From Streptomyces sp. WAC 01529 (GTDB taxonomy: Bacteria > Actinomycetota > Actinomycetes > Streptomycetales > Streptomycetaceae): 64,000 bases of DNA. The translations under genes and the position numbers were made by a program. The notes under the pieces were generated by a model that worked only from the letters and a program-made list of their open reading frames with translations, was not told where the DNA came from and made no database searches. The stretch lies in NCBI RefSeq assembly GCF_003945545.1, contig NZ_CP029617.1, forward strand, positions 4,289,001 to 4,353,000, given 5' to 3'. How positions within the stretch are numbered: the first letter of the stretch is position 1; each line of letters starts with the position of its first letter. Shown one piece after another: positions 27,419 through 36,324 of this stretch.

Positions 27419-28612
27419 CTAGCGCAGCTCGCGCAGCGAGCGCGCGTCATAGGGTGCCGCCTGGGCCAAGCGGCCAGTAAGCGCCTTGTTGGCCCACGCG
27501 GCGTCCGCGATAAGTGCGCGGCCCACCGCGATCACGTCGAACTCGTCCCGCTCCATGCGGTCGAGGAGCAGGTCGATCCCCGTGGACACCGTCTCCTTGG
27601 CCCACCCCTGCGGCCCCACGAACTCCTTGTCGAGGCCGACCGAGCCCACGGACAGCGTGGCCCTGCCGGTGAGCTTCTTGACCCAGCCCGCGAGGTTCAG
27701 GTCGCTGCCCTCGAACTCGGGGAGCCAGTAGCGCCGCGTGGAGGCGTGGAAGGCGTCGACGCCCGCCGCGGCCAGCGGGGCCAGCAGGGACTCCAGCTCG
27801 GCGGGGTCGGCGGCCAGCTTCGCGTCGAACGCGTTCGCCTTCCACTGGGAGAGCCGGAAGATCACGGGGAAGGACGGCGAGACCGCACCCCGCACCGCCT
27901 CGACGATCTCGCGGGCGAAGCGGGTGCGGGAGGCGAGGTCACCGCCGTAGCCGTCGGTGCGCCGGTTGGTGGTGCCCCAGAGGAACTGGTCGATCAAGTA
28001 GCCGTGCGCGCCGTGCAGTTCGACCCCGTCGAAGCCGATCCGCTCGGCGGCGGCCGCGCTGTCGGCGAAGGCGGCGATCACCGCGTCGATGTCGGCGCCG
28101 GTCATCGCGTGCCCCTTGGCCTCGCCGTCGAGGGAGAGGCCGGAGGGGCCCGCCGGAGGCGCCGAGGGGATCGGGCCCTGGCCCTCGTCGCGGGTCGCGC
28201 CCACGTGCCAGAGCTGCGGGACGATCTTCCCGCCCGCCGCGTGCACGGCGTCGGCGACCTTCTGCCAGCCCGCGAGGGCCGCCTCGCCGTAGAAGTGGGG
28301 GACGCGGTGGCTGCTGCCGGCCGAGGCGTGGTCGACGTAGGTGCCCTCGGTGACGATCAGGCCGACGCCGCCCGCCGCGCGGCGCGCGTAGTACTCGGCG
28401 ACGTCCGCGCCCGGCACGCCCCCGGGCGAGAACTCGCGGGTCATGGGGGCCATGGCGATGCGGTTGGGCAGGGTGAGGCCGTTGATGTCGAAGGGGCGGC
28501 CGAGGAGGCGGGCGGCGCGTGAGGCGTCCGCGCCCGTCCCCGCGTCCGCGCCCGCGGTCCCGGCGACCCCCCTGGCTCCCGAGGCTTCCTGCGTCGCTTC
28601 CGTGGCTTCCAT
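27419..28612 (-). CDS. NADH:flavin oxidoreductase (Old Yellow Enzyme family)
   Basis: 397 residues from ATG 28612, which has AGGAGGG six bases upstream. FMN-dependent ene-reductase barrel: FDINGLTLPNRIAMAPMTRE at the start, the substrate histidine region ELHGAHGYLIDQFLWGTTN, RTDGYGGDLASRTRFAREIV, and the FMN phosphate site DVIAVGRALIADAAWANK at the end. The first 40 residues are Ala/Gly-rich and not part of the fold. Such enzymes reduce activated C=C bonds; the substrate is unknown. Divergent from a CGNR-type regulator (100 bp apart), which may control it. Confidence 0.9.
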   Translation of the reverse strand: MEATEATQEASGARGVAGTAGADAGTGADASRAARLLGRPFDINGLTLPNRIAMAPMTREFSPGGVPGADVAEYYARRAAGGVGLIVTEGTYVDHASAGSSHRVPHFYGEAALAGWQKVADAVHAAGGKIVPQLWHVGATRDEGQGPIPSAPPAGPSGLSLDGEAKGHAMTGADIDAVIAAFADSAAAAERIGFDGVELHGAHGYLIDQFLWGTTNRRTDGYGGDLASRTRFAREIVEAVRGAVSPSFPVIFRLSQWKANAFDAKLAADPAELESLLAPLAAAGVDAFHASTRRYWLPEFEGSDLNLAGWVKKLTGRATLSVGSVGLDKEFVGPQGWAKETVSTGIDLLLDRMERDEFDVIAVGRALIADAAWANKALTGRLAQAAPYDARSLRELR

Positions 28613-28711
28613 GCGGCCCTCCTGGGCTTTCGGTGCGGATGACGTTCTACGTTCTGACAGCACTGTAAGCCGATTGCCCGTGTCCTCGTACGGGCGGGTA
28701 CCTTGAAGGAC

Positions 28712-29335
28712 ATGAACTGGCCAGCGACCGAGCGCCACCACCTGACCTCCGCGCCCGGCGGCCTCGCCCTCGTCCAGGAGCTCCTGAACACCGCGCCCGC
28801 CTGCCGCCCCGGCCCCGCCGACCTGCCCGACCTGCTGGCCGACGGCGCGCTGGGCGCCGCCCAGGAGTGGGCCGACGCGGCCGTGCGCGGCTGGGCCCGC
28901 GAGACGGGCAGGGCCGACGTGCACCTCGTCCTGACCGACGAGGACCTGCCGAAGCTGCGCTGCCTGCGCGACCAGGTGCGGCGCGCGCTCGCCGCGGGGG
29001 ACCGGAGCGGGGCCGCGGTGCGCTTCACCTCCGCGCCCGTCGTCGTCGGGCTCGCGGGCGACGGCACGCTGACCGTGGAGCCGGAGGGGGCGGGCGCGCG
29101 CTGGCTGGCCTCCGCCGTGCTCGCCGAGGCGCTGCTCGCCCAGGCCTCGGGCGTCTGGCGGCGCCTGAAGATCTGCCGCAACCCCGCCTGCGCCACCGCG
29201 TTCTACGACCGCTCCCGGAACAACAGCGGCGTCTGGCACTCGGTGCGGGGCTGCGGGAACGCCGCCCACCTGCGGGCCTGCCGGGAGCGGCGCCGTGTGC
29301 AAGAGGGCGCCGCCGACAGCAGCGTACAGCTTTAG
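28712..29335 (+). CDS. CGNR zinc-finger (ABATE domain) putative regulator
   Basis: 207 residues from ATG 28712 (a TTG at 28703 is a possible earlier start; GAAGGA is too close to serve ATG 28712 well, so start uncertain). The N-terminal three quarters match the ABATE stress-associated domain; the C-terminus is the CGNR zinc finger: CRNPACATAFYDRSRNNS, WHSVRGCGNAAHLRACRERR. Family members are thought to be DNA-binding transcription regulators. Divergent arrangement with the flavin oxidoreductase suggests it controls that gene. Confidence 0.85.
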   Translation: MNWPATERHHLTSAPGGLALVQELLNTAPACRPGPADLPDLLADGALGAAQEWADAAVRGWARETGRADVHLVLTDEDLPKLRCLRDQVRRALAAGDRSGAAVRFTSAPVVVGLAGDGTLTVEPEGAGARWLASAVLAEALLAQASGVWRRLKICRNPACATAFYDRSRNNSGVWHSVRGCGNAAHLRACRERRRVQEGAADSSVQL

Positions 29336-29411
29336 GTGCGTTTTCCGAACGGGTGTGCCTTGCCGTTTCGGGGAAAGTTGCAGAAGATTCCGGTGGGGAC
29401 CGGGGCCCCCG

Positions 29412-29425
29412 TGCCGGTAACGGCA
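29412..29425 (+). promoter_or_regulatory. Dyad upstream of kynA
   Basis: TGCCG-GTAA-CGGCA, with flanking CCCC/GGGG extending the pairing by four bases past one bulge, about 40 bp before the kynA start. It may be an operator or a leader hairpin. A looser inverted repeat (TTTTCCGAACGG, 29341-29352, with 29363-29376) just after the CGNR stop may be that gene's terminator. Confidence 0.35.
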
Positions 29426-29465
29426 GGGGCGGACCGCTACCCGGAGTACGTACGAGGAGACAGCG

Positions 29466-30353
29466 ATGTCCCCACAGGCGCATGAGACGCCCACCGAGGC
29501 GCGCGAGATGCCCACCGAGGCCCGCGAGACGCCCCCCGAGGCGCACGAGGCCCCCAACCTCGACTTCGCCGGCACCACCCCGTACGAGGACTACGTCCAG
29601 GCGGACGTCCTCACCCACCTCCAGCAGCTGCGCTCGGACGACCCCGGCGAGATGGTCTTCCTGGTCACCACCCAGGTCATGGAGTTGTGGTTCACCGTCA
29701 TCGTCCACGAGTGGGAGACCGCCGCGCGCGCCCTGCGCAGCGACGACATCCCGGTCGCCGTGGCCGCGCTCAAGCGCAGCATCCGTGAGCTGGAGGCCCT
29801 GAACCACTCCTGGACGCCGCTCGCCGGACTGACCCCGGGGCAGTTCAACTCCTACCGCAGCGCGCTCGGCGAGGGCTCCGGATTCCAGTCCGCGATGTAC
29901 CGCCGCATGGAGTTCCTGCTCGGCGACAAGTCGGCGTCCATGCTGGTCCCGCACCGGGGCGCGCCGCGCGTCCACGCGGAGCTGGAGAAGGCGCTGCACG
30001 AGCCGAGCCTGTACGACGAGGTGCTCAGGCTGCTCTCCCGCCGCGGGTATGCGATCCCGGCCGAGGTCATGGAGCGCGATCTGTCGAAGAAGTACGAGCC
30101 CTCGCCCGAGGTCGAGGCCGTCTGGGCCGAGCTGTACTCGGGCGACGAGAGCGGCGAACTGGCCCGCCTCGGCGAGACGTTGACGGACGTGGCCGAGCTG
30201 GTCTGGCGCTGGCGCAACGACCACCTGGTCGCCACGCGCCGCGCGATGGGCTCCAAGACGGGCACGGGCGGCTCGGCGGGCGTGGCCTGGCTGGAGAAGC
30301 GCGCGACGAAGAACGTCTTCCCCGAGCTGTGGACGGCGAGGAGCCATGTCTGA
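29466..30353 (+). CDS. kynA: Tryptophan 2,3-dioxygenase
   Basis: 295 residues, ATG with GGAG upstream. Heme enzyme opening the tryptophan indole ring to N-formylkynurenine. Core motifs include TPYEDYVQADVLTHLQQL, EMVFLVTTQVMELWFTVIVH, GFQSAMYRRMEFLLGDKS and WRWRNDHLVATRRAMGSKTG with the distal and heme histidines. The first 30 residues are an odd low-complexity lead made of TPTEARE-like repeats (THETPTEAREMPTEARETPP-type) that is not part of the fold. Overlaps kynU by eight bases; first gene of the kynurenine operon. Confidence 0.95.
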   Translation: MSPQAHETPTEAREMPTEARETPPEAHEAPNLDFAGTTPYEDYVQADVLTHLQQLRSDDPGEMVFLVTTQVMELWFTVIVHEWETAARALRSDDIPVAVAALKRSIRELEALNHSWTPLAGLTPGQFNSYRSALGEGSGFQSAMYRRMEFLLGDKSASMLVPHRGAPRVHAELEKALHEPSLYDEVLRLLSRRGYAIPAEVMERDLSKKYEPSPEVEAVWAELYSGDESGELARLGETLTDVAELVWRWRNDHLVATRRAMGSKTGTGGSAGVAWLEKRATKNVFPELWTARSHV

Positions 30354-31647
30354 CCGAGCCGTCTTCGAACAGGCGGGGGCCGTGCCCGAGCAGCGTGGCG
30401 CGGCGGCCGGTCTGCGCGCCGAGGCGCGGTCCCTGGACGCCGCCGACGAACTGCGGGGCAAGCGCGCCGAGTTCGTCCTGGACGACACCGTCTACCTGGA
30501 CGGCAACTCCCTGGGCGCCCTGCCCGCGCACGTGCCGGGCCGCGTCGCGGACGTCATCGCCCGCCAGTGGGGCGAGCTGCGCATCCGCTCCTGGGACGAG
30601 AGCGGCTGGTGGGCCGCGCCCGAGCGGATCGGCGACCGCATCGCCCCGCTGGTCGGCGCCGCGCCGGGCCAGATCGTGGTCGGCGACTCGACGAGCGTGA
30701 ACGTCTTCAAGGCGCTGGTGGGTGCCGTACGCCTGGCGCGCGGCGAGGACGGCGGTCACCCGGGCGCGGGTGCTTCCGGGAGCGCCGGTCACCCGGGTGA
30801 GGGGCGCGACGAGATCATCGTTGACGCCACGACCTTCCCCACGGACGGGTACATCGCACAGTCCGCGGCCCGCCTCACCGGCTGCCGCCTGACCCCGCTC
30901 GCCCCGGCCGAGGTGCCCGCCGCCGTCAGCTCCCGCACGGCGGCCGTGCTGCTCAACCACGCCGACTACCGCACGGGACGCCTGCACGACCTGCCGGGCC
31001 TGACGGCGGCCGTGCGCGCGGCGGGCGCCCTCGCCGTCTGGGACCTGTGCCACACGGCGGGCGCCCTGCCCGTGGGCCTGGACGCGCACGGCGTGGACCT
31101 CGCGGTCGGCTGCACGTACAAGTACCTGAACGGCGGCCCCGGTTCGCCCGCGTACCTCTATGTGCGCGAGGAGCACCAGGCGCGCTTCGACTCGCCGCTG
31201 CCCGGCTGGACCTCGCACGTCGAGCCCTTCGGCATGCGCCCCGAATTCGAGGCGGCGCACGGCGTCACGCGCGGTCGCGTCGGCACGCCCGACATCCTCT
31301 CGATGCTCGCCCTGGAAGCGGCCCTCGATGTCTGGGACGGCGTCCCGGTCGAGGCGGTGCGGGCCAAGTCGCTCGCCCTGACCGACTTCTTCCTGCGATG
31401 CGTCGAGGCGTACGTACCGAAGGGGCGGGTGGAGTCGATCACCCCGGAGGCGCACGCCGAGCGCGGCAGCCAGGTCGCGCTGCGCTGCGAGGGCGCGGGG
31501 GACGTCATGAAGCGCCTGATCGAGCGGGGTGTGGTCGGCGACTTCCGCGCGCCGGACGTACTGCGCTTCGGGTTCACCCCGTTGTACGTCTCCTTCGCCG
31601 ACGCCGAGCGGGCCGCGCGCGTCCTCGCGCAGACCCTGGACGCGTGA
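30346..31647 (+). CDS. kynU: Kynureninase
   Basis: 433 residues. PLP enzyme cleaving kynurenine to anthranilate and alanine. Shows YLDGNSLGALP near the N-terminus, the PLP-phosphate region VVGDSTSVNVFKALV, DLCHTAGALPVGLDAHGVDL and GCTYKYLNGGPGSPAYLYVR with the Schiff-base Lys in YKYLNGG. Its start overlaps the kynA stop. Anthranilate so formed can feed secondary metabolism or be degraded. Confidence 0.95.
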   Translation: MSDRAVFEQAGAVPEQRGAAAGLRAEARSLDAADELRGKRAEFVLDDTVYLDGNSLGALPAHVPGRVADVIARQWGELRIRSWDESGWWAAPERIGDRIAPLVGAAPGQIVVGDSTSVNVFKALVGAVRLARGEDGGHPGAGASGSAGHPGEGRDEIIVDATTFPTDGYIAQSAARLTGCRLTPLAPAEVPAAVSSRTAAVLLNHADYRTGRLHDLPGLTAAVRAAGALAVWDLCHTAGALPVGLDAHGVDLAVGCTYKYLNGGPGSPAYLYVREEHQARFDSPLPGWTSHVEPFGMRPEFEAAHGVTRGRVGTPDILSMLALEAALDVWDGVPVEAVRAKSLALTDFFLRCVEAYVPKGRVESITPEAHAERGSQVALRCEGAGDVMKRLIERGVVGDFRAPDVLRFGFTPLYVSFADAERAARVLAQTLDA

Positions 31648-31730
31648 TGCCCGCGCGTACGCGGGACTGATAGCGTCCGGCGGATCTTGGTCCCGTTCCT
31701 CCGCGCGCCGGAGGGACGGGACGGACCCGC

Positions 31731-31769
31731 CAGCCGCACTGCCGTTGAGGCAGCCGCACTGCCGTTGAG
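31731..31769 (+). repeat. 20-bp tandem duplication upstream of the formamidase candidate
   Basis: CAGCCGCACTGCCGTTGAGG at 31731-31750 is followed directly by a second copy matching 19 of 20 bases. It lies in the 132-bp gap after kynU, ending 11 bp before the next start and taking in its GAGAGG ribosome-binding site. Confidence 0.85.
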
Positions 31770-31779
31770 AGGTTGCCGC

Positions 31780-32658
31780 ATGCCGGACGACGCCGCCGTG
31801 GCCCGCGATGCCGCCGAGGCCGAAGCCGCCTTCTCGCATCCCCACGTGGAGCCGGACGCCACCGCCGCCTACGGCGACCACCCCGACCAGGTCATCGACT
31901 TCTACGCGCCCCGAGGCGACACGGCCCGGCCCGCCCCGCTGGTCGTCGCCCTGCACGGCGGGGCCTGGCGCGCGCCCTACGACCGTCGGCACCTCACGCC
32001 GTTCGTGGACTTCCTCGCCCGCCGGGGCTTCGCGGTCGCCAACGTGGAGTACCGCAGGGGCAGCCCCATCCCCGCCCAGGGCGGAACGGCCCCGGTGGCC
32101 GGGCGCTGGCCGGAGACCTTCGACGACGTGGCCGCCGCCCTCGACGCGCTCCCCTCGCTCGTACGGACCGCCCTGCCGGCGGCCGACCCGCGCCGCACGG
32201 TCGTCACCGGGCACTCGGCCGGCGGCCACCTCGCGCTGTGGGCGGCCGGGCGCCACCTGCTGCCCGCCGACGCGCCCTGGCGCACCGAACGCCCGGCCCC
32301 GCTGCGCGGCGTCGTCGCGCTCGCGCCGATCGCGGACCTCAAGGTCGCCGAGGCGCTGGAGGTCTGCGGCGGGGCGTCGGCCCAACTTCTGGGCGGAAAG
32401 GGCAAGTTCGACGAGCGGCTGCCGTACGCCGACCCGGCCGCGCTGCTCCCGACGGGCATCGCCACGACCGTCGTGCAGGGCCGCGAGGACATCGTGGTGC
32501 CGCAGGCCGTCGCCGAGGCGTACGCCGACGCGGCGGCCAGGGCGGGCGAGGTCGTGGGCCTCACCCTCCTTGAGGACGTGGGGCACTTCCCGCTGATCGA
32601 CCCGGCGGCAGACGCGTGCGCGGTGGTCGCGGAGGAGATCGCGCAGCTGGCGTTCTGA
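31780..32658 (+). CDS. Alpha/beta hydrolase, probable kynurenine formamidase
   Basis: 292 residues from ATG 31780 (GAGAGG upstream; a longer reading from 31687 adds an unlikely lead through a tandem repeat). Esterase-lipase fold of the BD-FAE/formamidase type: oxyanion motif ALHGGAW, nucleophile elbow GHSAGGHLALW, acid in QGREDIVV and catalytic His in VGHFPLID. The family includes enzymes hydrolysing N-formylkynurenine to kynurenine, the step missing between kynA and kynU just upstream, so that role is likely. It is inferred from context; general esterase activity cannot be excluded. Confidence 0.85.
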   Translation: MPDDAAVARDAAEAEAAFSHPHVEPDATAAYGDHPDQVIDFYAPRGDTARPAPLVVALHGGAWRAPYDRRHLTPFVDFLARRGFAVANVEYRRGSPIPAQGGTAPVAGRWPETFDDVAAALDALPSLVRTALPAADPRRTVVTGHSAGGHLALWAAGRHLLPADAPWRTERPAPLRGVVALAPIADLKVAEALEVCGGASAQLLGGKGKFDERLPYADPAALLPTGIATTVVQGREDIVVPQAVAEAYADAAARAGEVVGLTLLEDVGHFPLIDPAADACAVVAEEIAQLAF

Positions 32659-32833
32659 CTCCGGGGGAGACCGCCTCCCGGCCCTGGGGTGGCCCCCGGG
32701 GATACCCGTAATACCTGAGAGCTACGCGGCGGCTGTATACCCCGGTGTGATGTGGTCGACGGCACCTGATCCATAACTTCCCTTCCATGGACGCGAGTCG
32801 GAGGACCGGCCCGCGCGGTGGAAGGGAAGCGCG

Positions 32834-33787
32834 ATGAGGATCAGGGCCGGGCGGCTGCGCCGCACTCTGCTGGCGGCCGGTGTCACCGTGGCGGTGGCGT
32901 TCCCGCTTTCGGGCGCGGCGCGCCCCGAGATCCCGGCCCCCGCCCCCGCCTCCCTCGGCCGGGTCACGGCACCGGAGCTGACCGCCGCGTACGAGGAGAA
33001 CAGGGCGAACGCCGCCGAGGCGGCCGAGATGGCCGAGCGGTACGGCGCACGGGAGCGGGCCGCCGAACTGCGCGCCATGGCCTCCCCCGACCGGCGCTTC
33101 CTCGTCTTCGACGGGCGGGGCGCGGGCCGCACCGCCGAGGTCTTCGGTGACCTGGCGGACGCCGAGCGCGTCGCCGTCCTGGTGCCGGGTTCGGACACGT
33201 CCCTCGACTCGTACGGCAGGCTGCGCTCCGGCGCCCGCGCCCTCCACGGCGAGCTGGGTCCGCGCACGGCCGTGGTGGCCTGGCTCGGGTACGAGACACC
33301 GGGCACGGTCAGCCCCGCCGTGCTGACCACGGGCCGCGCGGACGCGGCGGCACCCGCGCTGCGCTCCTTCGTGGCCGAACTGCACGGCATCAACGCCCAC
33401 GCGCGCGTGTCCCTGCTCTGCCACTCCTACGGCTCGGTGGTGTGCGCGAGCGCGGCCTCCGGGCCGAGCACCCTGGACGTCGCCGACATCGCGTTCTTCG
33501 CCAGCCCCGGCACCGGCGCCGACAAGGCGGCCGACCTGCGCACCCCGGCCCGGATCTGGGCGGGTCGCGGAGGCGGCGACTGGATCGCCGAGGTGCCGCA
33601 CACCAGCGCCGACGTCTTCGGCACCACGTTCGGCTTCGGCACCGACCCGGTCTCCGGCGGCTTCGGGGCGCGCGTCTTCGAGGCGGGCGGCGGCGGCCAC
33701 AGCGACTACCTCGCACCCGGATCCGTCCCGCTGGAGAACCTCGCGCGGATCGTGCGCGGGGACGGATCGGAGGTCACCGATGCGTGA
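32834..33787 (+). CDS. Exported alpha/beta hydrolase (DUF1023 family)
   Basis: 317 residues. MRIRAGRLRRTLLAAGVTVAVAFPLSG is a signal peptide or anchor. The rest matches the DUF1023 hydrolases of streptomycetes: RRFLVFDGRGAGRTAEVFGD, AVLVPGSDTSLDSYGRL, the nucleophile motif LLCHSYGSVVCASAA (CHSYGS instead of GHSYGS) and a late GGGGHSDYLAPGS with the catalytic His. Cell-surface or secreted; substrate unknown. AGGGAAG precedes the ATG. Its end overlaps the acyltransferase start by eight bases. Confidence 0.85.
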   Translation: MRIRAGRLRRTLLAAGVTVAVAFPLSGAARPEIPAPAPASLGRVTAPELTAAYEENRANAAEAAEMAERYGARERAAELRAMASPDRRFLVFDGRGAGRTAEVFGDLADAERVAVLVPGSDTSLDSYGRLRSGARALHGELGPRTAVVAWLGYETPGTVSPAVLTTGRADAAAPALRSFVAELHGINAHARVSLLCHSYGSVVCASAASGPSTLDVADIAFFASPGTGADKAADLRTPARIWAGRGGGDWIAEVPHTSADVFGTTFGFGTDPVSGGFGARVFEAGGGGHSDYLAPGSVPLENLARIVRGDGSEVTDA

Positions 33788-35009
33788 GTTCGTACGCGGA
33801 ACCGTGCGGCAACTGGCCAGGAACATCCGGCACATCGAGGCCGCCACGCCCGCCGACCGGGACCGTGCCGTCGACGCCCTGCGGGCCCTGGCCGTCCTCG
33901 GCGTGGTCGGCGGCCACTGGCTGGTCACCGCCCTGGTGGCGGACGGCGGCGCGCTGCGCGCCGCGAGCCCGCTGCGGTACCTGCCGTGGCTCGCGCCGGT
34001 CTCCTGGATCTTCCAGACGCTCGCCGTGTTCTTCCTGGTGGGCGGGCACGTGGCGGCGAAGAGCCTCGCGTCGGCGCGGGCGCGGGGAAGCGGCTACCTG
34101 CCGTGGCTCACGGCCCGGCTCGGCCGCCTCTTCAGGCCGGTCACCGCGGTCCTGTCCGTGTGGAGCGTCATAGGGGTGTGCCTGCTCCTGTCGGGCGCGG
34201 GCCCGGACACGGCGCACACGCTGCTCAAACTGGCGCTCTCCCCGCTGTGGTTCCTGCTCGTCCTCGCCGCCCTCACCGCGGCGACCCCGCTGGTGGCGCG
34301 GCTCAACCCGCTGTGGCCGCTGGCGGTCGTACTCCACGTGGACCTCGTACGGTTCGGCTTCGGCGGCCCGGCCTGGCTCGGCTGGGTCAACGTGGCGGCG
34401 GGCTGGCTCGTGCCCTGGACACTGGGCACGGCCTGGGCACGGGGCGAGCTGACGCGGCGCTCGGGGCGGGTGCTGCTGGTCGGCGGCGCTGCGGCCGCGG
34501 CCGGTCTTGTGCGGTGGGGCGGCTATCCCGCCTCGATGGTCGGCGTCCCCGGCGATGCGGTGTCGAACCTCGACCCGCCCACCCTGGCCGCCGTCGCCTT
34601 CGGCCTCGCCCAGTGCGGCCTCGCGCTGCTGCTGCGGGAGCCCCTGGCCCGGTGGACGCGCAGGCCCGCGGCCTGGGCGGCGGTGGCCCTCGTCAACCTC
34701 TCCGCGATGACGGTGTTCCTCTGGCACCAGACGGCACTGATGGCGGTCACCGCACTCGGTCTGCTCACCGGAGGCCCGCTGCCGGGCCTGCACACGGTGC
34801 CGGACGGGCTCGGCTGGGTGGCGGCGCGCCTCGCGTGGCTGCCGGTGTTCGCGGTGGCGCTCGCGGTCTGCCGGGCGGCGTTCCTCACGTACGAGCGAGG
34901 GCGCCCGAAGCGGCGCGGGGGAGCCTCCCGGGTGGTGCGCGTGCACCGCTCCCCCGGGGCGTCGGAGACGGCGACCGGGACGGAAGGGGAGGCGGCGCGG
35001 CGTGGTTAG
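33780..35009 (+). CDS. Membrane acyltransferase family 3 protein
   Basis: 409 residues with about ten hydrophobic segments. The opening RDRAVDALRALAVLGVVGGHWLV is the acyltransferase-3 (OafA/NodX) signature, with the conserved Arg and catalytic His in GGHW. Such proteins transfer acyl groups to sugars, antibiotics or cell-surface polymers. Overlaps the upstream hydrolase and the downstream histidine kinase gene by eight bases each, so hydrolase, acyltransferase and two-component system form one transcription unit; this suggests a cell-envelope function under its own regulator. Confidence 0.87.
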   Translation: MREFVRGTVRQLARNIRHIEAATPADRDRAVDALRALAVLGVVGGHWLVTALVADGGALRAASPLRYLPWLAPVSWIFQTLAVFFLVGGHVAAKSLASARARGSGYLPWLTARLGRLFRPVTAVLSVWSVIGVCLLLSGAGPDTAHTLLKLALSPLWFLLVLAALTAATPLVARLNPLWPLAVVLHVDLVRFGFGGPAWLGWVNVAAGWLVPWTLGTAWARGELTRRSGRVLLVGGAAAAAGLVRWGGYPASMVGVPGDAVSNLDPPTLAAVAFGLAQCGLALLLREPLARWTRRPAAWAAVALVNLSAMTVFLWHQTALMAVTALGLLTGGPLPGLHTVPDGLGWVAARLAWLPVFAVALAVCRAAFLTYERGRPKRRGGASRVVRVHRSPGASETATGTEGEAARRG

Positions 35010-36324
35010 AGTTGATCTTGTGGAGCGCGGGGGCCGCGGGCGCGGCGACACAGAGCGGGTGGACCGGACCCTGGGGGTCGGGCTCCGCGGGCTCGGCGCC
35101 GAGCTGTGGACCGTGGCGCCCATGCCGCTGCCGCCGCTCGCCAGGTCGCGCCGACTGCGCTGGGCCCCGCACTTCGTGATCCTGTGCGTCGCCATCGGCA
35201 CGACGATCGGCAACGCCCACCAGGCACGGGACAACTACCACCTGGGCCCCACCCTGGTCACGTTCACGAGCGCCGCGCAGGCCGTGGCCCTCCTGCTCGC
35301 CCTGGTGCGCCCGGTCCCCGCGTGGTGGCTGTCCCTCACGGTGAGCATGCTCATCGCCGCCGAGGCGACGATCCCCGTCGGCCGGGGCGCCGAGCCCTGG
35401 CCGTGGACGCCGCCCTCGTTCATCACGCACGCAGGTGTGACGCTGCTGCTCGCGCTGCGGCTGCCGGCCCGGGCCGCCGCGGGGGCGTTCGTCGTCAGCG
35501 TCGGCGTGCCGATCCTGGTGCAGCAGACGACCGGCCCGGGCCCGTACGACACGACGGTGCCGCTCTCGGTATTCATCTTCGGAGCCCTCACCCTCATCGG
35601 CACGCTGCTGCGCGGCCGCCGCGAGGTCCGCAGCCGGCTCGTCGAGCAGGAGACCCTCACCGCCGAGGAGCGCGCCCGCCGCATGCTCCTGGAGGAGCGC
35701 AGCCGTATCGCCCGCGAACTGCACGACGTGGTCGCCCACCACATGTCCGTGATCTCCATCCAGGCGCAGGTGGCCCCGCACCTGGTCGAGGACCCGCCCG
35801 AGGAGCTGAGGGAGAACCTCGCGGGCATCAGGGGAAACGCCCTGGAGGCCCTCACCGAACTCCGCCGCATCCTCGGTGTCCTGCGCGCGGAGGACCCCGA
35901 GGACCCCGGCTCCGCGCCGCAGGCCCCGCTGCCCGGCCTGGACCGTCTCGACGGCCTCGTCGACAACGCCCGCCTGGCCGGGCTCACCGTCCACCGCGAG
36001 GACACCGGGGAGCGGCGCACGCTGCCGCCCGGCGTGGACCTGTCGGCCTACCGCATCGTGCAGGAGGCGCTGAGCAACGCCATCCGCCACGCGCCGGGCT
36101 CCACCGTGCGCATCACCCTCGCGCACGGCGGGCCCGGGCTGCGCGTCCACGTCACCAACACCGCGGCCCGCGCCCAGGCCCCGCCGTCGCCGGGCGCCGG
36201 GCACGGGCTGCTCGGGATGCGCGAGCGGGCCGCCATGCTGGGCGGGGACCTCGCCACGGGCCCGCTCCCGGACGGCGGCTACGAGGTCTGCGCCTTCCTG
36301 CCGACGAACGGGGAAAACCAGTGA
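35002..36324 (+). CDS. Sensor histidine kinase, NarL-type (HisKA_3), system 1
   Basis: 440 residues from GTG 35002; the start is uncertain because the first 40 residues are not membrane-like. Four to five membrane helices lie between about 55 and 205, with almost no extracellular loops, then the dimerisation box RIARELHDVVAHHMSVISIQ with the phosphorylated His, YRIVQEALSNAIRHAPG, and GAGHGLLGMRERAAMLGG in the ATPase domain. Stimulus unknown. The stop overlaps the response regulator start (GTGA). Confidence 0.92.
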   Translation: MVRVDLVERGGRGRGDTERVDRTLGVGLRGLGAELWTVAPMPLPPLARSRRLRWAPHFVILCVAIGTTIGNAHQARDNYHLGPTLVTFTSAAQAVALLLALVRPVPAWWLSLTVSMLIAAEATIPVGRGAEPWPWTPPSFITHAGVTLLLALRLPARAAAGAFVVSVGVPILVQQTTGPGPYDTTVPLSVFIFGALTLIGTLLRGRREVRSRLVEQETLTAEERARRMLLEERSRIARELHDVVAHHMSVISIQAQVAPHLVEDPPEELRENLAGIRGNALEALTELRRILGVLRAEDPEDPGSAPQAPLPGLDRLDGLVDNARLAGLTVHREDTGERRTLPPGVDLSAYRIVQEALSNAIRHAPGSTVRITLAHGGPGLRVHVTNTAARAQAPPSPGAGHGLLGMRERAAMLGGDLATGPLPDGGYEVCAFLPTNGENQ

